Below are positions 54,181 to 64,000 of a stretch of DNA of 64,000 bases, piece by piece. The DNA comes from Corynebacterium aurimucosum ATCC 700975 (lineage in GTDB: Bacteria > Actinomycetota > Actinomycetes > Mycobacteriales > Mycobacteriaceae), in assembly GCF_000022905.1 (NCBI RefSeq), contig NC_012590.1:2232001-2296000 (forward strand), in the 5' to 3' direction. Numbering within the stretch: the first letter of the stretch is position 1; each line of letters opens with the position of its first letter. The notes under the pieces were generated by a model. The model had not been told where the DNA came from and made no database searches. It worked only from the letters and a program-made list of their open reading frames with translations. Made by a program: the position numbers and the translations under genes.

Positions 54181-54792
54181 TTAGGCTTGGCCGGCGAGGG
54201 CCGCTAGGGGTTCGCGCAGCTGCGCCAGCGCGCGGCCGCGGTGCGAGACAGCGTTCTTCTCCTCCGGGGACATCTCCGCGGCGGAGCGGGATTCGCCCTC
54301 GGGCTGGAAAAGCGGATCGTAGCCAAAGCCATTCTCGCCCTGTGGGGCGGTGAGCAAGGAACCTGGCCAGCGGCCCTCCACCACGTGCTCCTGGCCATCC
54401 GGGGTCACCAGCGCGCAGACCGACACAAAGGCAGCCGCGCGGCGCTCGGCGGGCACGTCGGACATCTGCCCCAGCAGCAGCCGATTATTGGCTTCATCGT
54501 CACCATGTCCGCCCGACCACCGAGCAGAAAGCACGCCCGGCATGCCGTTGAGTTCTTCCACCGCGAGGCCGGAATCATCCGCGATCGTCGCTAGGCCAGT
54601 GTGCTGCACCCCGGCGCGCGCCTTAATCAACGCATTATCAGCAAAGGTGCGACCATCCTCCACGGGCTCCGGGTAGGCCTCCACCGCGGACAAGGGGAGC
54701 AGCTCGATGCCCGCGATGCCAGCATCGGCGAGGATCTTCTCTAGTTCCTTGAGCTTCTTGGCATTATTCGAAGCAACGAGGAGCTTTACCAT
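54181..54792 (-). CDS. rdgB: Non-canonical purine NTP pyrophosphatase (dITP/XTP)
   Basis: 203 aa. House-cleaning enzyme that hydrolyses dITP and XTP. Motifs [58 protein letters not shown] and [24 protein letters not shown]. Start: the ATG at 54792 overlaps the rph stop by 7 bp (GGATGGTAA), so translation is coupled; a longer frame to 54831 lies inside rph. It ends beside tandem 30-bp repeats. Confidence 0.96.
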   Translation of the reverse strand: MVKLLVASNNAKKLKELEKILADAGIAGIELLPLSAVEAYPEPVEDGRTFADNALIKARAGVQHTGLATIADDSGLAVEELNGMPGVLSARWSGGHGDDEANNRLLLGQMSDVPAERRAAAFVSVCALVTPDGQEHVVEGRWPGSLLTAPQGENGFGYDPLFQPEGESRSAAEMSPEEKNAVSHRGRALAQLREPLAALAGQA

Positions 54793-55514
54793 CCGAGGGC
54801 CGCCTTTTGAGCGTCGATAAGCTGGGCGCAACCAGCCTGCGCCACGTCCAACATGTCGTTGAGCTCCGCGCGGCCGAACAGACCGTGCTCGCCAGTGCCC
54901 TGAATCTCGACGAAGTCTCCGCCTTCCTGCATCACCACGTTGAGATCAACCTCCGCGCGGGAGTCCTCTTCATAGGGCAGGTCGAGGCACACGTGGCCGT
55001 CGATAATGCCGACGGAAACAGCAGCGATGGGATCCAGCAGCGGCTCGCCCGGGACGACACCTTCCTCCTTGAGGTAAGCAATCGCATCAGCCAACGCCAC
55101 ATACGCGCCGGTAATCGACGCCGTGCGGGTACCACCGTCAGCCTGCAGCACGTCGCAATCCAGCTGGATGGTGTTCTCCCCCAATTCGGAGAGATCAACC
55201 GCTGCGCGCAGGCTGCGACCCACCAGGCGGGAGATCTCGTGGGTACGGCCCTTGACCTTGCCCTTCATCGACTCGCGCGGCATGCGCTCGTGGGTTGCAG
55301 AAGGCAGCATGGCGTACTCAGCAGTCAGCCAACCCTCGCCGGAGTCCTTCTTAAAACGCGGCACCCCGAATTCCACGGAAGCCGTACACATGACTCGGGT
55401 GTTGCCGAACTCCACCAGCACCGACCCAGCCGGGTTGGTGGTGAAATTACGGGTAATGCGAACGCTACGGAGTTGGTCGAGCGCGCGACCATCAGCACGA
55501 GTGAAATCAGTCAT
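54786..55514 (-). CDS. rph: Ribonuclease PH
   Basis: 242 aa. Phosphorolytic 3' exonuclease for tRNA 3'-end maturation. Motifs [76 protein letters not shown] and [17 protein letters not shown]. The ATG at 55514 gives the family start [10 protein letters not shown]. The rph-rdgB pair in this order is conserved with M. tuberculosis Rv1340-Rv1341. Confidence 0.97.
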   Translation of the reverse strand: MTDFTRADGRALDQLRSVRITRNFTTNPAGSVLVEFGNTRVMCTASVEFGVPRFKKDSGEGWLTAEYAMLPSATHERMPRESMKGKVKGRTHEISRLVGRSLRAAVDLSELGENTIQLDCDVLQADGGTRTASITGAYVALADAIAYLKEEGVVPGEPLLDPIAAVSVGIIDGHVCLDLPYEEDSRAEVDLNVVMQEGGDFVEIQGTGEHGLFGRAELNDMLDVAQAGCAQLIDAQKAALGW

Positions 55515-55536
55515 GCCCACTACCCTACCGCGCGTA

Positions 55537-56304
55537 TTAGAACTCGAGCTCCATCCCGGCAGCGCCGACGACGATCTCTCCGTCGAACTCGCGGGCAGCT
55601 GCTGCGTAGGTGGCGGCGGCATCGCCCCACGGCTGGAGGTGAACGAGCACCAGTTTCTTCACACCCGCCTCACGCGCCAAGCGCCCGGCCTCTGCTCCCG
55701 ACATATGCATGTCTGGAGCCTTATCCTCCGAAGTCTCGCCCCATGCAGCCTCACAAAGGAAAGCATCCACACCCTGGGCGGCCTCAACGAGCGCGGGTGT
55801 ATAGGCCGAATCCGCGGAATAGCACAAGGTTGCTCCGGTTTTGGAGTGCTCGACGCGCAAGGCATACGTCTCTACCGGGTGCACGGTTCGGAAAGGGGTG
55901 ATGTAGACATCGTCGACAAGCTGGCGTTCCCGATCCACCCAGGGGCTGAACGCAAATGTATCGCTCATGTCATCCACCCCGTCCGGGGCATCCGAGGACA
56001 AGCGGCCCAGGTGTGTCTCAGTCGACGCCGGCCCCAGGCAAAAATTGCGAGAAGCTGCGGGAGCTGTTGGGTGGAAGCGGCGCCAGACCATCAAAGAAGG
56101 AAAGTCCAGGCAGTGATCAGCATGGAGATGGGTCAATGCCACGTGCGCATCGCAGGGATCCTGGAGTTCCTGCAGGCGTGCAAGCGTACCCGGGCCCAGG
56201 TCCATGATGATGGACGGAGCAGAGGGGAAAGACAAGAGATAGCCAGAGGCCGGATTACCCACAGTGGGCACCGACCCGGAACAGCCTAGGATGGTCAGCT
56301 TCAT
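55537..56304 (-). CDS. MBL-fold metallohydrolase (Rv1339-like)
   Basis: 255 aa. Metallo-beta-lactamase fold with the metal motif [15 protein letters not shown] and further ligands in [36 protein letters not shown] and [11 protein letters not shown]. The mycobacterial homologue at the same map position, Rv1339, has been reported as an atypical cAMP phosphodiesterase. Whether this protein acts on cAMP is inference. Start: ATG at 56304 ([14 protein letters not shown]); longer frames are rejected. Confidence 0.88.
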   Translation of the reverse strand: MKLTILGCSGSVPTVGNPASGYLLSFPSAPSIIMDLGPGTLARLQELQDPCDAHVALTHLHADHCLDFPSLMVWRRFHPTAPAASRNFCLGPASTETHLGRLSSDAPDGVDDMSDTFAFSPWVDRERQLVDDVYITPFRTVHPVETYALRVEHSKTGATLCYSADSAYTPALVEAAQGVDAFLCEAAWGETSEDKAPDMHMSGAEAGRLAREAGVKKLVLVHLQPWGDAAATYAAAAREFDGEIVVGAAGMELEF

Positions 56305-56371
56305 GCGTTCAATAGTTCCACGAAACAATGGGGGATGCGGGATTTGGGTCGATTGTACATCTTCACCAGTA

Positions 56372-57148
56372 CTAAATCTTGGGCCCCAAGAAACGCGTGG
56401 CCAGCCGCTCGAATGCTGCATGGTCACCCGTGCACTCGAAACTGCGGGTGGGAGCCTGGCCCGCAGGAGCGAGCAGGTCCGTGTTAGTGAGGATGCGCAG
56501 GACGTCCTTCGTGGTCTCCTCCGCCGAGGACACCAGAGTGACGTTGTCCCCTATAGCGAGCTGGATGACGCCCGTCAGCAGCGGATAGTGCGTGCAGCCG
56601 AGGACAAGTGTGTCGACCCCCGCCGACTGCAACGGCGCCAGGTAGCCTTCCGCCACGCCGAGGATCTGGCGTCCGGCAGTAATGCCGCGCTCAACAAAGT
56701 TCACGAAGTCGGGGCACGCCACCGCCTCACATTCGACGTTCGGATTGACGGCAAAAAGATCTTGGTACGCGCCTGAATTAATGGTGCCCTCCGTGCCGAT
56801 GACGCCAATCTTGCCGTTGCGGGTAGTGGCGATGGCACGGCGTACGGCCGGGCGAATCACCTCAACGACCGGAATGTCATAGCGTTCCCGGGCATCGTGC
56901 AGGAAGGCGGCCGTAGCGGTATTGCAGGCAATCACCAACATTTTGCAGCCGCGCTCTACTAGCTCATCGGCAATCGCGGTGGATAGCTCACGCACTTGGG
57001 CAATGGGCCGCGGGCCATAGGGCGCGTGGGCGGTATCGCCGATGTAGATGATGGATTCGTCGGGAAGCTGCTCGATGATGGTACGCGCGACGGTCAGGCC
57101 GCCCACCCCCGAATCAAAAATCCCAATGGGAGATGTTGCATCAGGCAT
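56372..57148 (-). CDS. murI: Glutamate racemase
   Basis: 258 aa. Supplies D-glutamate for peptidoglycan. Motifs [16 protein letters not shown] (catalytic Asp), [16 protein letters not shown] (first catalytic Cys) and [16 protein letters not shown] (second Cys). ATG overlaps the rhomboid stop by 1 bp (TAATG), so coupled. Confidence 0.97.
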   Translation of the reverse strand: MPDATSPIGIFDSGVGGLTVARTIIEQLPDESIIYIGDTAHAPYGPRPIAQVRELSTAIADELVERGCKMLVIACNTATAAFLHDARERYDIPVVEVIRPAVRRAIATTRNGKIGVIGTEGTINSGAYQDLFAVNPNVECEAVACPDFVNFVERGITAGRQILGVAEGYLAPLQSAGVDTLVLGCTHYPLLTGVIQLAIGDNVTLVSSAEETTKDVLRILTNTDLLAPAGQAPTRSFECTGDHAAFERLATRFLGPKI

Positions 57149-57870
57149 TAGCGCACTACTCCCTGGGGTTCAGACTTTACCTTCTTAATCGGGTCATCCG
57201 AGGTAATCACCATTCCCGCGACAATGCCGCCAATAGCGCCGAACAGGTGCCCCTGCCAGCTGACTCCCTCATAGATAGGCAACACACCCCAGATGAGACC
57301 GGAATAGGCAAAGCCCAGCCCCACGCCGACGAGAAACTGGCCCAGCGAGCGGTTGAAGATTCCCCGGACGATGAGGTAGGCCAGCCAGCCATACACCATG
57401 CCGGAGGCACCAATATGCGACGTCCCCGGCCCGCCCAATAGCCAGGTGCCGATGCCAGCGATGAGCACCACGATGATGGTGACTTCCCACCATGCCTTGC
57501 GGCCTGAGAGACCGATCAAGAAACAAAAGACGGCACCAGGCAATGAATTTCCAATGAGGTGCTCAAAGTTCGCATGGAGTAGCGGAGCGGTAAAAATCCC
57601 CCAAATACCATTAAAATCCAGCGGACGTATGCCGTATTGGCCCAGCTCGCTTCCAAAGAACAGGAAGTTAATGATGTGGATGATCCACTCTACGGCCAGG
57701 AAGCCCACCGTTAAAGACGCAGCCGTTTTCAGGCGGCCGGTCCGAGTGTAATTCTTCGAATCCCCCGTGTTGAGAACAGGCTGCTGCCCCGCGCCGGGGC
57801 TCGCCGGGCGGGGCTGGAAGGGGTTGGGCTCATGCGAATGCTGCTGGCCAAAGGGTCCACTCGTCGTCAT
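57148..57870 (-). CDS. Rhomboid-family intramembrane serine protease
   Basis: 240 aa. Cytosolic Pro/Gln-rich N-terminus (about 40 aa), then about six membrane spans. Catalytic serine motif [13 protein letters not shown], catalytic His in [14 protein letters not shown], and the [14 protein letters not shown] oxyanion region. Substrates unknown. RBS GGAGACATT precedes the ATG. In the same order as Rv1337-murI in M. tuberculosis. Confidence 0.92.
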   Translation of the reverse strand: MTTSGPFGQQHSHEPNPFQPRPASPGAGQQPVLNTGDSKNYTRTGRLKTAASLTVGFLAVEWIIHIINFLFFGSELGQYGIRPLDFNGIWGIFTAPLLHANFEHLIGNSLPGAVFCFLIGLSGRKAWWEVTIIVVLIAGIGTWLLGGPGTSHIGASGMVYGWLAYLIVRGIFNRSLGQFLVGVGLGFAYSGLIWGVLPIYEGVSWQGHLFGAIGGIVAGMVITSDDPIKKVKSEPQGVVR

Positions 57871-57934
57871 AATGTCTCCAACTTTAGCAAGCGCGCAGTG
57901 CGGACCACCTCTCTATTCCCAGCCTGCGCTTCTG

Positions 57935-58471
57935 CTAGTCCATGATGACGTTGAGCAGCGAATCTTGGCAGAAGGCCAGCCATTCCACAAGCGTATCGCG
58001 GTCTGCCCCGGGCGCATCTTGCGGCACGTCCCCGGCGGCGATGAAGAGGCGCAGGTCATTGAGACCGGCGAGGAAGGCATGCGCCTCCTCCTCGCTGATT
58101 GCCACCTCGACCCCGCCGGTAGGCCCGAGCGCGGTATTAATTACCTGGAGGTTTTCTAGCTTGGTGCGCGCGATGTCATTCTCGTGCAGCGAGCGCATCA
58201 GTGCATTATCGCCGTCGAATTCCTCATCCCCCGCCTTTGTGAAATCCGGAAAGAGGCGGGCCAGCGACGGGTCCTCCGGTGCTTCGGTGTGGCCGGTCGG
58301 CATGTCGAGCATGTCCGCCAATTCATCTTTCGGCGCTGATTGCGCGCGGGCAATGATGGCCTCGGAGACGGTTGCGGTGAGATCACCTAAAACTTCGCGC
58401 TCCATGGGCTCGAAAACAGTCGTGTATTTCGCGCCACGCATGAAGGACTTTTTCTTTTTCCAAGCCTGCAT
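57935..58471 (-). CDS. DUF2017-domain protein
   Basis: 178 aa. Starts MQAWKKKKSFMRGAKYTTVFEPMEREVL; DUF2017 pattern continues through SLARLFPDF, MRSLHENDIARTKLENLQVI and VEWLAFCQDSLLNVIM. It lies 4 bp downstream of clpS. The homologue in M. tuberculosis (Rv1332) is also next to clpS, so a link to the Clp pathway is plausible but unproven. Confidence 0.85.
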   Translation of the reverse strand: MQAWKKKKSFMRGAKYTTVFEPMEREVLGDLTATVSEAIIARAQSAPKDELADMLDMPTGHTEAPEDPSLARLFPDFTKAGDEEFDGDNALMRSLHENDIARTKLENLQVINTALGPTGGVEVAISEEEAHAFLAGLNDLRLFIAAGDVPQDAPGADRDTLVEWLAFCQDSLLNVIMD

Positions 58472-58475
58472 ACTC

Positions 58476-58811
58476 TTATCCTGCCTGCTGCATCGTGGCC
58501 CACAGGCCGGCGACTTGCAGTTTCTTCACATCGGCTTCGACTTTGTCACGCTCACCTGAGGAGACTGCCGCCTTACCTTCGGTATGGACTTGCATCATCA
58601 GCTCGTTGGCGCGCTTTTTGTCATAGCCCAGCACAGTCTGGAACACGTAGGAAACATAGCTCATTAGGTTGACTGGGTCATCCCAAACAATGCACATCCA
58701 CGGCAGGTTTTCGCTCGTGGCGACGTCGACCTCAATCGCTTCATCCAGCTCCGGGGTGGCCATGGGCGAACTCATAACCACGCCCGCGGACGTTTCTTTG
58801 TGCGCTTTCAT
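58476..58811 (-). CDS. clpS: ATP-dependent Clp protease adaptor ClpS
   Basis: 111 aa from the preferred start. N-end-rule adaptor that delivers substrates to ClpAP/ClpCP. Core [38 protein letters not shown] and [20 protein letters not shown]. Start: the ATG at 58811 (MKAHKETS) has AGAGGA just upstream; a TTG at 58829 and an ATG at 58775 ([10 protein letters not shown]) are alternatives, the last giving the closest fit to typical length. Confidence 0.95.
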   Translation of the reverse strand: MKAHKETSAGVVMSSPMATPELDEAIEVDVATSENLPWMCIVWDDPVNLMSYVSYVFQTVLGYDKKRANELMMQVHTEGKAAVSSGERDKVEADVKKLQVAGLWATMQQAG

Positions 58812-58851
58812 GTCCTCTACCCTAGCCAAATTTTTTCCGGTAGCGAGCGGT

Positions 58852-58857
58852 TATACT
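58852..58857 (+). promoter_or_regulatory. Strong -10 box upstream of the CAP-like gene
   Basis: TATACT, 42 bp before the ATG at 58900, within the divergent clpS region. Confidence 0.4.
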
Positions 58858-58899
58858 GTCATCAGCTTTTGACCTGATTGTCGTTTCCAGGTGGCACCG

Positions 58900-59478
58900 A
58901 TGAATTCTTTTACCCTTCCCCCAGCCGTTACTGACATTCTCGCGGGACGCCGACCGGCGAAGGAGGATGTCGTGCTCCTCCTGCAGCGCATCCTCACCGT
59001 GCTCGTCCTCGGCGGCACGCTCATAACTGCCGTAATCAGTCTGACCACTCCGTCCGAGGACGGCAGCTCGCAGGAGCCAGAAACTCCCGCGCCAGCAGCC
59101 TGTGATTACGAGCTTCCCGACGGCCCCGTGCAAGACCAGCTAGCTACCATCCAGCAGGATTTGGTGGTGGCGATCAACAGGTGGCGCAAGGAAGACGGCC
59201 AGGCCCCTCTGGTGCCGTGGATCGAACGCCAAACCGCTGCCCGCGAAAAGGCGGAGTGCAACGCGGTGACCAAGACGGAAGAGCCATCGGAAGAAAATGT
59301 GCAGATGGTTCAGGACCACCTGCCTTTGGAGGAGGCTAGCGGCTTTCAATTTATGGAACGCATCCGCAAGTCCGGCGATCATGTTGCCGCCCTACGAGAC
59401 CGCCGGATGACCACCGCAGCCGTTGGAGTGGCTTATAACGACGGTGAGGTCTACGTTGTCATTCAGCTTGAGGAATAG
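58900..59478 (+). CDS. Membrane-anchored protein with a CAP/SCP-like fold
   Basis: 192 aa. N-terminal cytosolic stretch (about 35 aa), one span (LTVLVLGGTLITAVISLTT), a Glu/Pro-rich linker, then an extracytoplasmic domain that begins QDLVVAINRWRKEDGQAPLV and ends TTAAVGVAYNDGEVYVVIQL, both typical of CAP-family proteins. The His/Glu catalytic tetrad of classic CAP proteins is not obvious. Function unknown. Start: the ATG at 58900 has AGGTGG at good spacing; an in-frame GTG at 58891 is possible. Confidence 0.6.
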   Translation: MNSFTLPPAVTDILAGRRPAKEDVVLLLQRILTVLVLGGTLITAVISLTTPSEDGSSQEPETPAPAACDYELPDGPVQDQLATIQQDLVVAINRWRKEDGQAPLVPWIERQTAAREKAECNAVTKTEEPSEENVQMVQDHLPLEEASGFQFMERIRKSGDHVAALRDRRMTTAAVGVAYNDGEVYVVIQLEE

Positions 59479-59519
59479 AAGAGCTGATTTTTCAGAGCTG
59501 TCTGAGTAGCATCTTCGAT

Positions 59520-60872
59520 GTGACTACTATCTCAGACAACACCCAGGATTCTGGGTTCGGACCTAGCGATCGTTCTACGGCTCTCCTTACGGATAAATAC
59601 GAGCTGACCATGTTGGAGGCAGCGTTGCGCGATGGCTCCGCGCACCGCCAAGTGGCCTGCGAGGTATTTGCCCGCCGCCTCCCCAACGAGCGGCGCTATG
59701 GTGTCGTGGCCGGCACCGAACGCGTACTTCGCGCAGTCCGGGACTTCCGCTTTACCGCCCAACAACTGGCAGAGATGGACTTCCTTGATGCAGAAACCAA
59801 GGAATACCTGGCCAATTACCGCTTCTCTGGACACATCGATGGCTACCGCGAAGGCGAGCTCTACTTCCCCAATTCACCCCTGTTGACCGTGCGCGGAACC
59901 TTTGGTGAATGCCTGATTCTGGAAACGGTGATTCTGTCCATCATGAATTCCGATTCCGCAGTGGCTTCTGCGGCCTCACGAATGGTGGTGGCTGCAGATG
60001 GCCGCCCCATCATCGAGATGGGTTCGCGCCGCACCCACGAATACGCTGCCGTGACCGCTGCCCGCGCCGCCTACCTGGCAGGTTTCCAGGCCACCTCCAA
60101 CCTGGAAGCCGGCTACCGCTACGGCATCCCGGTCTCCGGCACTGCGGCGCATGCGTGGACGCTGGCTCATGTCAACGAGGACGGCACCCCCAATGAGGAG
60201 GCGGCCTTCCGCGGGCAGATCGAGACCCTTGGCGTCGATACCACCCTGCTGGTGGATACCTATGACATCACCAAGGGCGTAGAAACCGCCGTGCGCGTGG
60301 CCGGCCCCGAGTTGGGCGGCGTGCGCATCGACTCTGGTGATTTGGCCGCGGTCACCCGTCGCGTGCGCAAGCAGCTCGATGACTTGGGCAACCACAACAC
60401 CAAAATCGTGGTCTCCTCCGACCTCGATGAGTTTGCCATCGCCGGCCTGCGCGGCGACCCCGTCGATGTCTATGGCGTGGGTACCTCAGTGGTTACTGGC
60501 TCGGGCGCGCCAACCGCCAGCATGGTGTACAAGGTCGTCGAGGTCGATGGCCACCCAGTAGCCAAGCGCTCCTCCTCGAAGAAATCGCAGGGCGGGGCTA
60601 AGCGCTCTCTGCGCACCTACCGTTCCTCGGGGGTGGCCGTCGAGGAGCTCGTGCTCCCCTTCTCCGCCGAGGACCCAGACACGGGCACGCTGCGCACCCG
60701 CGAGATGACGGTACCGCTCATGCGCGACGGCGAAATCCTCGACAACCTGCCTACCCTCGAAGAATCCCGCGAGTATCTGGCTCAGGCCATCACCACCCTG
60801 CCATGGGAAGGCCTAGCGCTCACCCGCGACGAGCCTGCGGTTCCCACCCGCTTCGTTGGCTTCGGCTCTTAA
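59520..60872 (+). CDS. pncB: Nicotinate phosphoribosyltransferase
   Basis: 450 aa. First step of NAD salvage from nicotinate. Motifs STALLTDKYELTMLEAAL, VFARRLPNERRYGVVAG, GSRRTHEYAAVTAARAAY, GTAAHAWTLAH, TTLLVDTYDI, GGVRIDSGDLA, VVSSDLDEF and YGVGTSVVTGSGAP. GTG start at 59520, 41 bp after the CAP-like gene stop. It is in the same order as pncB1 (Rv1330c) next to dinG (Rv1329c) in M. tuberculosis, although on the opposite relative strand to clpS as there. Confidence 0.96.
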   Translation: MTTISDNTQDSGFGPSDRSTALLTDKYELTMLEAALRDGSAHRQVACEVFARRLPNERRYGVVAGTERVLRAVRDFRFTAQQLAEMDFLDAETKEYLANYRFSGHIDGYREGELYFPNSPLLTVRGTFGECLILETVILSIMNSDSAVASAASRMVVAADGRPIIEMGSRRTHEYAAVTAARAAYLAGFQATSNLEAGYRYGIPVSGTAAHAWTLAHVNEDGTPNEEAAFRGQIETLGVDTTLLVDTYDITKGVETAVRVAGPELGGVRIDSGDLAAVTRRVRKQLDDLGNHNTKIVVSSDLDEFAIAGLRGDPVDVYGVGTSVVTGSGAPTASMVYKVVEVDGHPVAKRSSSKKSQGGAKRSLRTYRSSGVAVEELVLPFSAEDPDTGTLRTREMTVPLMRDGEILDNLPTLEESREYLAQAITTLPWEGLALTRDEPAVPTRFVGFGS

Positions 60873-60895
60873 GAAGCACGGCGAAGGCGACCGAC

Positions 60896-60901
60896 TACAC
60901 T
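60896..60901 (+). promoter_or_regulatory. -10 box for a leaderless dinG transcript
   Basis: TACACT ends seven bases before the ATG at 60909. No ribosome site is visible. Confidence 0.4.
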
Positions 60902-60908
60902 GCCTGAC

Positions 60909-62866
60909 ATGCACGACACAACGGTTGACCTTCTCGACGCCGCAGTCTCTTCCCTCGGCGGCGCGCGGCGTGCCGGCCAGGTGCGCATGGCGGAGGCCGT
61001 AACCACCGCGTTAGAAAAGGAACGCCACCTCGCTGTGCAGGCAGGAACTGGTACGGGTAAGTCCCTGGCTTACCTCGTGCCCGCCTTCCGCCACGCGCAA
61101 GGAACCGGACACACGGTGATCGTCTCCACCGCCACGCTGGCGCTGCAGCGGCAGCTCGTGGAGCGGGACCTTCCGCGTCTGGCCGAGGCCCTCGAGCCGC
61201 ACCTGGAGAAGAAGCCCACCTTCGCCATCATGAAGGGCCGCTCCAACTACGTCTGCCTCAACAAGGTGTCCCGCGCCGCCGAACTGGAGGATGAGGACGC
61301 GCTACTCGACGAAGACTCGGTCTCCCACCTCGGCCGCCACGTCCAACGTGTCTATGAATGGGCGGAAGACACCGAGACGGGTGACCGTGAGGATTTGGAA
61401 CCGGGCGTGCCAGACTTAGCGTGGCGGCAGGTCTCCGTCACCTCGAACGAATGCCTCGGCGCCACACGCTGCCCGCACGGCGAGGACTGCTTCGCGGAAC
61501 TCGCGCGACGCCGCGCGGCGGACGTCGATATCGTGGTCACCAACCACGCGCTGCTCGCCATTGACGCAGTAGCAGACATCAATATCCTGCCGGAACACGA
61601 TGTCGTCATCATCGATGAGGCCCACGAGCTAGATGGCCGCATCACCTCGGTTTCTACCGCCGAAATCACCGGGCGCGCGCTGAAGATGGCGGCCAGCCGC
61701 GCCAAGTCTCTCGGCGCCAACGGCAAGGACCAACGCCTCGCTGAGCAGGCCAACGAGCTGAGTCAACTCCTCGGAGAGTTCGCGCCAGGCCGCTGGACCG
61801 ACTTGCCAGAGGAAGCCAAGCAGCAGCTCATGGGTTTGGCGGACACGTTGGCCGACTGCCGCGAGACCATCGCCCGCGCCCCCGAGGGCGAGCAGTCCCA
61901 AGACCCGGAAAAATCTGCGGAGCGCCAGAACCTGGCCAATCACCTCGCTAGCCTCGTCGAAGCCATCGCTCGCATCCTTGACGTTTTCGCTACCGGTGAC
62001 CCCGCCGCGCATGCCGACGTAGTCTGGCTGGAGCGCGATGAGCGCACGCTGAACGACACCCTCGCCGTGGCCCCGCTCTCCATCGCCGGGATGCTGCACG
62101 AAAAGCTCTTCGGCGAACAAACCGTGGTGCTGACCTCCGCCACGCTGGCATTGGGCGGGCGCTTCGACGCCATGGCCGCACAATGGGGCCTGCCGAAGGG
62201 CACGTGGGACAGCCTTGATGTGGGTTATCCTTTCGACCCCGCGCGCAGTGGCATCTTATATACCGCGTCGCACCTACCGCAGCCGGGCCGTGACGGCCTC
62301 AGCCCCGAGACGCTCAAGGAGATCCGCGAGCTCATCATGGCTGCGGGCGGGCGCACGCTCGGGCTCTTCTCCTCGCGCCGAGCCGCGCAACAGGCAGCTG
62401 AGGAACTCAAGCCCACCCTCCCCTTCGATATTTACCTCCAGGGCGAGGACTCCATCGGCGCACTCGTGGATAAGTTCACAAAGAACGAGAACTCCTGTCT
62501 CTTCGGCACACTCACCCTCTGGCAGGGCGTCGACGTGCCGGGACCTGCCTGTTCCCTCGTCCTCATCGACCGCATTCCTTTCCCCCGCCCGGATAACCCC
62601 CTCATGCAAGCGCGCACCGAAGCCGCCAAGGCGGCTGGGCGCAATGGTTTCATGGAGGTTTCCGCTACGCACGCAGCGCTGCTTATGGCCCAAGGCGCGG
62701 GCCGCCTGCTGCGTTCTGCCAACGACCGCGGGGTCGTCGCGGTCCTCGATAGCCGCTTGGAAACCAAGCGCTATGGTTCCTACCTACGCGCCTCGATGCC
62801 GCAGATGTGGCCGACGAGCGACCCTGAGGTTGTACGCGGCGCTCTCAAGCGCCTGGTTGAGGCCCG

Positions 62867-62870
<4 letters not shown>
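60909..62870 (+). CDS. dinG: ATP-dependent DNA helicase, DinG/XPD-like
   Basis: 653 aa. Superfamily 2, 5'-3' iron-sulfur helicase. Walker A QAGTGTGKSLAYLVPA near residue 42, DEAH box VVIIDEAHELDGR, four Cys for the Fe-S cluster (YVCLNK, ECLGATRCPHGEDC), and motif VI-type QGAGRLLRSANDRGVVAVLDSR. It unwinds structured DNA during repair. It overlaps the convergent gene at 62867 by 4 bp. Confidence 0.95.

Positions 62871-64000
<1,130 letters not shown>

Overview
The window is a contiguous chromosomal segment of an actinobacterium, almost certainly a Corynebacterium. The evidence is high-GC coding sequence, a single-polypeptide type I fatty acid synthase next to acpS and a FasR-type regulator, a CmrA-like mycolate reductase next to orn, DtxR-like iron boxes, IS1249-like insertion sequences, and a block (tRNA-Leu to serB) ordered much like M. 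tuberculosis Rv1329c-Rv1343c. The species cannot be fixed from the sequence alone. Both ends cut genes: ettA on the left (C-terminus missing) and serB on the right (N-terminus missing).

Layout. 1-4.3 kb: ettA, an SSB paralogue and a CopD/CtaG fusion, all leftward. 4.3-10.9 kb: a LysR-type HTH-only protein, tRNA-Arg, a degenerate sulfatase-like gene, a PspC-domain protein, the mycolate reductase, an alanine/sodium symporter, oligoribonuclease, tRNA-His, an iron-linked siderophore-interacting protein and a 3-methyladenine glycosylase. 10.9-14.8 kb: sucCD, an L,D-transpeptidase lipoprotein and tRNA-Lys. 14.9-17.8 kb: two IS1249-like elements, one inserted inside the other, each with an exact 8-bp target duplication. 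17.8-21.5 kb: a 2H phosphoesterase and an iron-siderophore ABC importer. 21.6-23.6 kb: DUF3618 protein, bcp, fasR and acpS. 23.7-26.5 kb: a sugar-type ABC importer. 26.6-36.5 kb: FAS-I with a short coupled upstream ORF, and a divergent secreted HNH nuclease. 36.9-42.7 kb: an oligopeptide-type ABC importer. 42.8-48.6 kb: an SPFH protein, a proline-iminopeptidase-like hydrolase and a pyruvate formate-lyase operon. 48.8-53.6 kb: a purine permease fused to a ureidoimidazoline decarboxylase-like domain, small proteins and a DeoR regulator. 53.7-64 kb: tRNA-Leu, a repeat-rich spacer, rdgB, rph, an MBL hydrolase, murI, rhomboid, DUF2017, clpS, pncB, dinG, a Pth2-type protein and serB.

Most notable items. 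(1) Pyruvate formate-lyase is encoded in two pieces: a 697-aa protein with the Cys-Cys active site and a separate 83-aa protein with the glycyl-radical motif, in one operon with the activase. (2) A nucleobase permease carries a C-terminal OHCU-decarboxylase-like domain whose catalytic His aligns with Tyr, and it sits behind a structured leader. (3) The nested insertion sequences have exact target duplications and duplicated left terminal repeats around a shared CGGCGTGTCG core. (4) A 56-aa ORF is tightly coupled to FAS-I. (5) A repeat-dense spacer follows tRNA-Leu.

All family calls rest on reading motifs in the translations. No database search was run.
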